Shown here: positions 7,211-14,152 of the stretch, in pieces
Numbering within the stretch: position 1 is the first letter of the stretch
Layout: each line of letters opens with the position of its first letter
NCBI GenBank assembly: GCA_002470165.1
Contig: DKNF01000028.1
Span: 1-14,152, forward strand
Source of the DNA: Betaproteobacteria bacterium UBA7395
GTDB taxonomy: Bacteria > Pseudomonadota > Gammaproteobacteria > Burkholderiales > Rhodocyclaceae
Direction: 5' to 3'
DNA length: 14,152 nt
Notes under the pieces: generated by a model
Told to the model about the DNA's origin: nothing
Databases searched by the model: none
Seen by the model: only the letters and a program-made list of their open reading frames with translations
Position numbers and translations under genes: made by a program

Positions 7211-7900
7211 ATGCCTCTCTTCCAGAACGCGATTTTCCATACGACCGTTGCCAATCTGCGCGATCTTCCCGGTGATGCCGTCAGCGAAGTGGCTTTCGCC
7301 GGGCGTTCGAATGCCGGCAAGTCGTCGGCGATCAACACGCTCGCCGGGCGGGTCCGCCTTGCCTTCGTCAGCAAGACGCCGGGGCGGACGCAGCATCTGA
7401 ATTACTTCACGCTGGCGCCCGGCAAATATTTCGTCGACCTTCCCGGCTATGGCTATGCCAAGGCGCCGGAAGCCATTCGATCGCAGTGGGAAGGGTTGAT
7501 CGGGCCCTATTTGAGCAAGCGTGAGCCGCTGGTCGGACTGGTGGTGATCATGGATTGCCGGCGGCCGTTGACTGATCTGGATCGTCGTCTGATCGACTGG
7601 TTCCGGCCGACCGGCCGGCCGATCCACATCATGCTGTCAAAGGCGGACAAGCTGTCGCGTCAGGAGCAGACCAAGGTATTGCGCGCGGTGAAGGGCGAAA
7701 TGGCCCTGTGGGGTGACGGCGACTACACCGTGCAGCTGTTTTCCAGCCTGAAGAAAACCGGGATCGATGAAGCCGAAAGCATCCTGGCGAGCTGGCTGGG
7801 GATGGAAAAACCGGTCAAGGAAAACAAAGGGCCCCCGGATAAGGGGAGTCCGGGGGCCAAAATGCCTCAACGTGGTCAAGGCACCCGCTCAGGGAGGTGA
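7211..7900 (+). CDS. engB: Ribosome biogenesis GTP-binding protein EngB (YsxC/YihA)
   Basis: 229 residues. EngB is an essential GTPase acting in 50S subunit assembly. The GTPase motifs are G1 GRSNAGKSS (31-39), G2 region [13 protein letters not shown] (54-66), G3 DLPGYGYA (76-83), G4 SKADKL (143-148) and G5 FSSLKKTG (177-184). The globular protein should end near WLGMEK at about residue 200; the last ~28 residues (rich in Gly, Pro, Lys and Arg) are encoded by a GC-rich hairpin region and look like an unstructured tail. The ATG at 7211 is placed by family alignment. There is no good Shine-Dalgarno because a T-tract abuts the start codon; the much longer upstream open frame crosses the divergent cytochrome gene and is shadow. 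hemB follows on the same strand. Confidence 0.94.
   Translation: MPLFQNAIFHTTVANLRDLPGDAVSEVAFAGRSNAGKSSAINTLAGRVRLAFVSKTPGRTQHLNYFTLAPGKYFVDLPGYGYAKAPEAIRSQWEGLIGPYLSKREPLVGLVVIMDCRRPLTDLDRRLIDWFRPTGRPIHIMLSKADKLSRQEQTKVLRAVKGEMALWGDGDYTVQLFSSLKKTGIDEAESILASWLGMEKPVKENKGPPDKGSPGAKMPQRGQGTRSGR
7821..7858 (-). terminator. Strong intrinsic terminator on the minus strand, inside the engB reading frame
   Basis: Perfect 10-bp GC-rich arms (7830-7839 and 7849-7858) with a 9-nt loop are followed on the minus strand by CTTTGTTTTC. On the plus strand the same hairpin is followed by AAAATG, so it should not terminate engB. No annotated minus-strand gene needs it, which implies an unannotated minus-strand transcript. 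Confidence 0.7.
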
Positions 7901-7920
7901 AGCGGGAGACAGCGCGTGCC
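7821..7920 (-). ncRNA. Candidate small RNA with anti-Shine-Dalgarno loop, antisense to the engB 3' end
   Basis: On the minus strand two structured elements lie together. The first hairpin pairs CCCGCT (7906-7901) with AGCGGG (7889-7884) around the 11-nt loop TCACCTCCCTG, and an outer GGCAC/GTGCC pairing (7920-7916 with 7884-7880) can extend it. The second is a strong intrinsic terminator (7830-7858) with loop CTCCCCTTA and the T-tract CTTTGTTTT. Hairpin, linker and terminator with C-rich loops is the layout of known proteobacterial trans-acting sRNAs. The loop shares UCACCUCC with the 3' tail of 16S rRNA. The 5' end is a guess from the outer pairing; I found no convincing promoter just upstream on the minus strand. 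It could instead be only an antisense terminator, or part of the engB 3' end. Confidence 0.45.
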
Positions 7921-7935
7921 ATCTTGTGCATGTGA

Positions 7936-9000
<1,065 letters not shown>

Positions 9001-9020
9001 TCCGGTTTCCGGGGAAGCAA

Positions 9021-9046
9021 AAAGGGCGGCCGACAGGCCGCCCTTT
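9021..9046. terminator. Bidirectional intrinsic terminator between hemB and slmA
   Basis: Perfect 11-bp arms (9021-9031 and 9036-9046) surround the loop GACA. The plus side ends in CCCTTTGCGTTT, serving hemB; the minus side ends in CTTTTTGCTT, serving slmA. It fills almost the whole 50-nt gap between the convergent stops. Confidence 0.88.
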
Positions 9047-9050
9047 GCGT

Positions 9051-9653
9051 TTACGCCTCGCCGGCCTGCGACAGGCAGGCGAAGTAGAGCATCGGCCACT
9101 GCTGCGGCCATTGCGCCAGCGGTTCGCGGCTGAAGCCGGAGCGGGCATATTGTTCCCAGCGGCCGACGACGTAGCAGCGCAAGAGGTTGGCCAGCGCACC
9201 GAAATCGGCGTCGGCCTTGAATTTCTCCTGCGTCGCCGCGATACGCAGCGCCTGCTTGAGCGCCGCCTCGACCTTGTCGAGCAGCGCGTTGATGCGTAGT
9301 TGCAGGCGTTCGTTCTCATTGACCAGGGCGTCACCGATCAGTACCCGGGTCATGCCGCGGTTCTTCTGAGCGAAATTGAGCAGCAGGCCGAGGATCAGTT
9401 CGAGCTGGCGGAAACCGCGCTCTTCCTCGCCGGTGATCTGGTTGATGACGCCGAACAGGCTCTGCTCGATGAATTCGATCAGCCCCTCGAACATCTGCGC
9501 CTTGCTGGCGAAGTGGCGGTAGAGCGCAGCTTCGGAACACTCCAGCTTGCCGGCCAGGGCGGCGGTGGTGATCTTTTCCCCTTTCGGGGTTTCCAGCATT
9601 TCAGCCAGGGTTTGCAGGATCTGCAGGCGGCGTTCGCCCGGTTTGGTCGCCAT
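9051..9653 (-). CDS. slmA: Nucleoid occlusion factor SlmA (TetR family)
   Basis: 200 residues with the TetR-type N-terminal helix-turn-helix: KITTAALAGKLECSEAALYRHF, about residues 27-48, where SEAALYRHFxSKxxMFxxLIEFIE is almost the SlmA signature. SlmA binds specific chromosomal sites and FtsZ, blocking septum formation over the nucleoid. The C-terminal part (NRGMTRVLIGDALVNENERL) also matches SlmA better than general TetR regulators, and there is no clear small-ligand pocket gene next door. The ATG at 9651-9653 has GAGGGA about 9 nt upstream. The gene lies 34 nt after the HAD nucleotidase and argB on the same strand, an arrangement I recall as common in betaproteobacteria. SlmA function is best studied in gammaproteobacteria, so the precise role here is inferred. 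Confidence 0.88.
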   Translation of the reverse strand: MATKPGERRLQILQTLAEMLETPKGEKITTAALAGKLECSEAALYRHFASKAQMFEGLIEFIEQSLFGVINQITGEEERGFRQLELILGLLLNFAQKNRGMTRVLIGDALVNENERLQLRINALLDKVEAALKQALRIAATQEKFKADADFGALANLLRCYVVGRWEQYARSGFSREPLAQWPQQWPMLYFACLSQAGEA

Positions 9654-9687
9654 CGATGTTGTCCCTCGAAGAATTTTTGTGGCTGGA

Positions 9688-10329
9688 TTATAGACGAGCG
9701 CAGCGTTGCGGCAATTGCAGCACCGAGGAAACCTGGACGTCGACGTAAGGCGAGCGGCGAGAGCCAGCGCTCACCCACACGGTTTTCATGCCGAGCTTGC
9801 GGGCGGTGACGAGGTTGGCCAGGCTGTCCTCGACCATGATGCAGCGGCGCGGGTCGAGGCGCTCGGCGTGCAGCAGGGTGCGGAAGCCCTGCGGCATCGG
9901 CTTGGGCCGGAATTTCAGGCTTTCGACGGTATATACCGCCGCGAAGTGGTGATCCAGCCCGGTCAGTTCGAGCACCGCCTCGGCGTAGGCGCGCGGCGCG
10001 TTGGAGAACAGGATCTTGCGCCCAGGCAGGCGCTTGAGCGCGTGCAGCAGCGGTTTCTCGAACACCAGCATGCGGGCGAGATCGGGAAACTGATGGGTTT
10101 CGTGCAGGAAATGATGCGGGTCGATCGCGTGGTGGCGGATCAGGCCGAGCAGGGTTGCGCCGTAGCGCTGCCAGTAGTCCTGGCGCAGCCGGTTGGCGGC
10201 GTTTTCGTCGAGGCCGAGGTGGCGCTCGATGTACTCGCGCATCGCCCGGTTGATGTGCGGGAAGATGTGCGGGGAAGCGTTGTGCAGCGTGTTGTCGAGG
10301 TCGAACAACCAGACGCGTTCCCCGCGCAT
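9688..10329 (-). CDS. HAD-superfamily pyrimidine 5'-nucleotidase-like hydrolase
   Basis: 213 residues. HAD motif I is WLFDLDNTLHN with nucleophile D10 and acid/base D12; motif II is ILFSNAPRAY (Ser/Thr position in FSN); the motif III lysine lies in LKFRPKPMPQGF; motif IV is CIMVEDSLANL. An alpha-helical cap lies between residues about 20 and 95. The DLDNTLHN start and NAxxxYAxxVLELTGL segment resemble the subfamily annotated as pyrimidine 5'-nucleotidase (related to yeast Sdt1/Phm8), which dephosphorylates nucleoside monophosphates. Substrate specificity is not visible in sequence. The ATG at 10327-10329 is 3 nt after the argB stop, so it is very probably translated from the argB transcript. 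The C-terminus (QRCARL) is variable. Confidence 0.86.
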   Translation of the reverse strand: MRGERVWLFDLDNTLHNASPHIFPHINRAMREYIERHLGLDENAANRLRQDYWQRYGATLLGLIRHHAIDPHHFLHETHQFPDLARMLVFEKPLLHALKRLPGRKILFSNAPRAYAEAVLELTGLDHHFAAVYTVESLKFRPKPMPQGFRTLLHAERLDPRRCIMVEDSLANLVTARKLGMKTVWVSAGSRRSPYVDVQVSSVLQLPQRCARL

Positions 10330-10332
10330 GAT

Positions 10333-11710
<1,378 letters not shown>

Positions 11711-11711
11711 C

Positions 11712-11746
11712 TTGGTCTCCTTTCGGTAAAGCGTCGGTGAGACCAA
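11712..11746 (-). promoter_or_regulatory. Inverted repeat that can sequester the Hsp20 Shine-Dalgarno
   Basis: On the minus strand TTGGTCTC (11746-11739) is complementary to GAGACCAA (11719-11712), one base before the ATG. Between them CTTT (11731-11728) can pair with AAAG (11723-11720) around ACCG. Together these would cover the whole AAAGGAG ribosome-binding site. The 5' arm starts at the last base of the -10 box, so transcripts from the sigma-32 promoter probably lack most of it, while read-through transcripts from nudB would contain it. Confidence 0.5.
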
Positions 11747-11773
11747 TATGGGGTAGGTGCTCAGACTTTCAAG
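11746..11773 (-). promoter_or_regulatory. Sigma-32 (RpoH) heat-shock promoter for the Hsp20 gene
   Basis: CTTGAAA (11773-11767), 13 nt, then CCCCATAT (11753-11746) on the minus strand. This matches the RpoH consensus CTTGAAA / CCCCATnT with standard spacing. The start site would fall near 11741-11737, about 30 nt before the ATG. The -35 box contains the TGA stop of nudB and is the centre of a 14-bp palindrome (AGACTT GA AAGTCT, 11776-11763). Confidence 0.88.
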
Positions 11774-12215
11774 TCTGCCGGTTTGCGTTGGCGAGCAGCC
11801 GGATGGCATCCCGGTTGCTCCATGAAAAGCAGCGTTCGGCAGCTTCCTCCCAGGGCAGCCAGCAGTGGGCGCGATGCTCGTCGGGGGCGGTGGCGATGGC
11901 GACACGCCCGGGCAGCTCGAGCGCGAATACCCGCTCGGTGTTGTGGGTGGTGCCGGGGGCGTAGCGATGGCGCCAGGTGGCGAAGATCTCGTAGGTGTTT
12001 TCGATGCGCCAGTCGCTGAGCCTGTAATCTCTGGCGTCGATGCCGGTTTCCTCGAGGACTTCGCGGCGGGCGGTGGCGAGCGGCGTTTCGTCGCCTTCGC
12101 GGCTGCCGGTGACCGACTGCCACAGGCCGGGCTGGCGGGCGCGTTCGAGCAGCAGGACTTCCCGTTCCCGGGTGTGGATGACGACGAGGACGGATTCCGG
12201 CTGCTTGTAGGCCAT
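11769..12215 (-). CDS. nudB: Dihydroneopterin triphosphate pyrophosphohydrolase (Nudix), NudB
   Basis: 148 residues. NudB removes pyrophosphate from 7,8-dihydroneopterin triphosphate in folate synthesis. The Nudix box is complete: G37, E43, R51-E52, E55-E56 and G58 in GSREGDETPLATARREVLEE, then TGI, fitting GX5EX7REUXEEXGU exactly. Specific NudB blocks are the N-terminal YKxPESVLVVI, LWQSVTGS, FATWRHRYAPGTTHNTER and the terminal FSWSNRDAIRLL. I chose ATG at 12213-12215, whose A is also the last base of the barstar TGA; a GTG one codon upstream is possible. The 1-nt overlap and the weak Shine-Dalgarno suggest coupling to the barstar gene. Its own stop lies in the Hsp20 -35 box. Known relatives are usually near aspS, which fits the location. 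Confidence 0.9.
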   Translation of the reverse strand: MAYKQPESVLVVIHTREREVLLLERARQPGLWQSVTGSREGDETPLATARREVLEETGIDARDYRLSDWRIENTYEIFATWRHRYAPGTTHNTERVFALELPGRVAIATAPDEHRAHCWLPWEEAAERCFSWSNRDAIRLLANANRQT

Positions 12216-12580
12216 CACACGCCGGGCCAGAGCGGCAGGTCGGCGGCGACGTCGAGCCAGACGGTCAGCGGCGCCTCGGCTTCGGCCCGGGCCTCGCAGG
12301 CGGCGCGCAGGACTTCGACGAGCACGACGAAATCATCCGGGTGGCGCTGGGCGTAGGTGTTCAGGCCGTGCAGATGAATCCGCGCCGGGATCTCCGGGTC
12401 GCTCAGGCAGTCGAAGAGGGCGTCGAAATTGGCGCCGTACCAGTCGGGAAAACTCAGCGCCTTGCCCAGTTGCCGGAGCAGTTCAGCGGTTTTTGTGCAT
12501 TTTCCCAGGTCGACCGTGACATCCGCCGTTGGCGTCTGGTCGCCGGCGAGCTGGAAAACGCCGTGCATGGCTGGTGTCAT
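12215..12580 (-). CDS. Barstar-family ribonuclease inhibitor
   Basis: 121 residues. The core LSFPDWYGANFDALFDCLSD (about 42-61) matches the barstar segment with Y-G-x-N-x-D-A-L-x-D. By eye D53 and D57 align with barstar D35 and D39, the acidic residues that plug the barnase active site. The C-terminal half (HPDDFVVLVEVLRAACEARAEA...PLTVWLD) fits the helix and last strand of the fold. There is no signal peptide, so it should act in the cytoplasm to protect the producer before the RNase is exported. Its ATG overlaps the RNase stop in ATGA (12577-12580), so toxin and inhibitor are coupled at translation. It is about 30 residues longer than the Bacillus protein, mainly at the N-terminus and the C-terminus. 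Confidence 0.88.
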   Translation of the reverse strand: MTPAMHGVFQLAGDQTPTADVTVDLGKCTKTAELLRQLGKALSFPDWYGANFDALFDCLSDPEIPARIHLHGLNTYAQRHPDDFVVLVEVLRAACEARAEAEAPLTVWLDVAADLPLWPGV

Positions 12581-12939
12581 GGCGACTCCCGGATGCGCCG
12601 GAAGGACTTGTAGTGGTCTTCCGTGTAGTAGTACTCGGCTTCCTTGCCGGCGACGATGCGTTTCGGGCCGCGATCCTTGCGACCGGGCGTCTTCACCGTG
12701 TACTCGCGGTAGTAGCCGCGCGGCTGCAGCGGCAGCAGCTTTTCGAAGTTGTTGAAGACGATGCCGTCGCGCTTGTAGGGGAAGGGGCCGCCCTGCTTGA
12801 TCAGCGCCAGCGTCTCGCGGGCCTCGGGCGGCAGGCGGGCGACATCGATCGTCTGCCGATCGCTGCTGCCGTTCCAGAAGGCAAAAGCGCTTCCGATCGC
12901 CAGCAGCAGGACGATCAGGAAGCGCTGCAGGTCACGCAT
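12577..12939 (-). CDS. Secreted guanyl-specific ribonuclease, barnase/RNase N1-T1 family
   Basis: 120 residues. The N-terminus FLIVLLLAIGSAFA is a Sec signal peptide or anchor, with likely cleavage after about residue 20. The remaining ~100 residues are a barnase-type domain: LPPEARETLALIKQGGPFPY, DGIVFNNFEKLLP, GYYREYTVKTPG, RKDRGPKRIVAG and YYYTEDHYKSFRRI. By eye E79, R90, R94 and H109 correspond to barnase E73, R83, R87 and H102, so the active site appears intact. It should cleave single-stranded RNA after guanosine outside the cytoplasm, or in competitors or the environment. The ATG (12937-12939) is 3 nt after the aspS stop; the barstar gene follows with a 4-nt overlap. Whether it serves nutrient scavenging or antagonism is not visible. 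Confidence 0.9.
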   Translation of the reverse strand: MRDLQRFLIVLLLAIGSAFAFWNGSSDRQTIDVARLPPEARETLALIKQGGPFPYKRDGIVFNNFEKLLPLQPRGYYREYTVKTPGRKDRGPKRIVAGKEAEYYYTEDHYKSFRRIRESP

Positions 12940-12942
12940 GCC

Positions 12943-14152
12943 TTAGCCCTGGCTGATTTCGACCTGGGTTTCGACCTTCTGGCGCAGGCGGACGTGCAGT
13001 TCGCGCAGCTGCTTCTCGTCGACGGCCGACGGGGCGTCGGTCAGCAGGCACTGGGCGCGCTGGGTCTTGGGGAAGGCGATCACGTCGCGGATCGACTCGG
13101 CGCCGGTCATCATCGTGACGATGCGGTCCAGACCGAAAGCCAGGCCGCCGTGCGGCGGCGCGCCGTACTTCAGCGCGTCGAGCAGGAAGCCGAACTTGGC
13201 CTGTTGTTCTTCCGGGCCGATGTTGAGCGCAGCGAAGACCTTTTCCTGCACGTCGGCGCGGTGGATACGCACCGAACCGCCGCCCAGTTCCCAGCCGTTC
13301 AGCGCCAGGTCGTAGGCCTTGGCCAGGCACCTGCCCGGATCGGTGGCGAGGAATTCGAGGTGCTCGTCCTTCGGGCTGGTGAAGGGGTGGTGGCAGGCGG
13401 TCCAGCGCTTCGACTCGTCATCGTATTCGAACATCGGGAAGTCGATGACCCACAGCGGCGCCCACTTGGCGCCGGTGACGAAGCCTTTCTCGTGGCCGAT
13501 CTTGATGCGCAGCGCGCCGAGGGCGTCGCTGACAATCTTGGCCTTGTCGGCGCCGAAGAAGATCAGGTCGCCGGACTGCGCGCCGGTGCGTTCGAGCACG
13601 GTGCGCAGCGAGGCTTCGGAGAGGTTCTTGACGATCGGCGACTGCAGGCCGGTTTCATTGACCTGGGTGACGTCGTTGACCTTGATGTAGGCCAGGCCCT
13701 TGGCGCCGTAGATGCCGACGAACTTGGTGTATTCGTCGATTTCGCCGCGGGTCAGCGAGGCGCCGCCGGGGATGCGCATGGCAGCGATGCGGCCGCCTTC
13801 GCTGTTGGCGATGTTGGCGAAGACCTTGAAAGCGACGTCCTTGAAGGCGTCGGCGACATCGACCAGTTCGAGGGTGACGCGCAGGTCCGGCTTGTCCGAG
13901 CCGAAGCGGCGCATGGCTTCGGCGTAGGTCATGCGCGGGAATTCCGGCAGGTCGACGTCGATCGCTTCCTTGAACACGGTGCGGATCAGCTTTTCCATCA
14001 GCGCGGTGATCTCGGCCTCGCTCATGAACGAGGTCTCGATATCGACCTGGGTGAATTCCGGCTGGCGGTCGGCGCGCAGGTCCTCGTCGCGGAAGCACTT
14101 GGTGATCTGGTAGTAACGGTCGAAGCCGGCGACCATCAGCAGCTGCTTGAAC
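12943..14152 (-). CDS. aspS: Aspartyl-tRNA synthetase, C-terminal two thirds (5' end outside window)
   Basis: The frame is open to the window edge at 14152 and covers about 402 residues; the full enzyme is near 590-600, so the anticodon-binding OB domain and motif 1 are missing. Visible are [16 protein letters not shown], class II motif 2 ([19 protein letters not shown]), a GAD insertion domain ([24 protein letters not shown]), the [11 protein letters not shown] segment, [18 protein letters not shown] and motif 3 ([17 protein letters not shown], then [23 protein letters not shown]). The KTQRAQCLL form resembles bacterial AspRS that work with GatCAB (non-discriminating Asp/Asn type) more than the E. 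coli form; this is inference from memory. It heads the aspS-RNase-barstar-nudB run, each gap 3 nt or an overlap. Confidence 0.96.
   Translation of the reverse strand, partial: FKQLLMVAGFDRYYQITKCFRDEDLRADRQPEFTQVDIETSFMSEAEITALMEKLIRTVFKEAIDVDLPEFPRMTYAEAMRRFGSDKPDLRVTLELVDVADAFKDVAFKVFANIANSEGGRIAAMRIPGGASLTRGEIDEYTKFVGIYGAKGLAYIKVNDVTQVNETGLQSPIVKNLSEASLRTVLERTGAQSGDLIFFGADKAKIVSDALGALRIKIGHEKGFVTGAKWAPLWVIDFPMFEYDDESKRWTACHHPFTSPKDEHLEFLATDPGRCLAKAYDLALNGWELGGGSVRIHRADVQEKVFAALNIGPEEQQAKFGFLLDALKYGAPPHGGLAFGLDRIVTMMTGAESIRDVIAFPKTQRAQCLLTDAPSAVDEKQLRELHVRLRQKVETQVEISQG

Noticed and set aside
7893..7930. GGAGGTGA on the plus strand as a ribosome-binding site for a short gene before hemB
   Set aside because: The next start-like codons give frames of only a few codons (for example ATG at 7930 is followed at once by TGA).
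12215..12939. Intracellular toxin-antitoxin module
   Set aside because: The RNase has a signal peptide and the pair sits in a housekeeping operon, so an exported enzyme with an immunity protein fits better than a classical toxin-antitoxin addiction locus.

Overview
This window looks like chromosome from a high-GC betaproteobacterium, most likely of the Rhodocyclales (Dechloromonas/Azonexus type). The evidence is the GC-rich codon use, the protein styles (an HemB without the zinc cysteines, a proteobacterial SlmA, a diheme cytochrome c4) and the gene orders cytochrome c4 / engB / hemB and argB / nucleotidase / slmA, which I recall as common in betaproteobacteria. The lineage call is inference from recognition, not a search. 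Nearly every base is used: about nineteen genes, short gaps, several stop/start overlaps, and no IS element, tRNA, rRNA or CRISPR array seen.

Layout. 1-1476: the 3' end of gpsA (+) meets trmL and comF (both -). 1477-1591: an AT-rich intergenic region with a good sigma-70-type promoter firing into bioB-bioC (+, translationally coupled, biotin synthesis). bioC converges on msrQ with overlapping stop codons. 3453-6360 (-): a CBS-pair protein and an HDOD protein (adjacent, 2 nt apart), then msrP-msrQ (periplasmic methionine sulfoxide repair), with a 36-nt hairpin between the two pairs. 6411-7102 (-): cytochrome c4 with its own terminator. 7211-9000 (+): engB (ribosome-assembly GTPase) and hemB (porphobilinogen synthase). 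9051-11220 (-): argB, a HAD pyrimidine-nucleotidase-like gene and slmA. 11294-14152 (-): aspS (5' end outside the window), a secreted barnase-type RNase, its barstar-type inhibitor and nudB, packed with gaps or overlaps of 4 nt or less, then a small heat-shock protein (Hsp20) with its own sigma-32 promoter.

Most genes are housekeeping. The parts that deserve a second look are non-coding or contextual. (1) On the minus strand, overlapping the end of engB, there is a candidate ~100-nt small RNA: a strong intrinsic terminator with a C-rich loop, preceded by a hairpin whose loop carries the same UCACCUCC string as the 16S rRNA 3' tail (anti-Shine-Dalgarno). (2) The Hsp20 gene has a near-perfect sigma-32 promoter whose -35 box overlaps the nudB stop codon. 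An inverted repeat there would bury the Shine-Dalgarno only in read-through transcripts, because its 5' arm lies mostly upstream of the expected heat-shock start site. (3) A secreted RNase/barstar pair is embedded in an aminoacyl-tRNA synthetase/Nudix operon.
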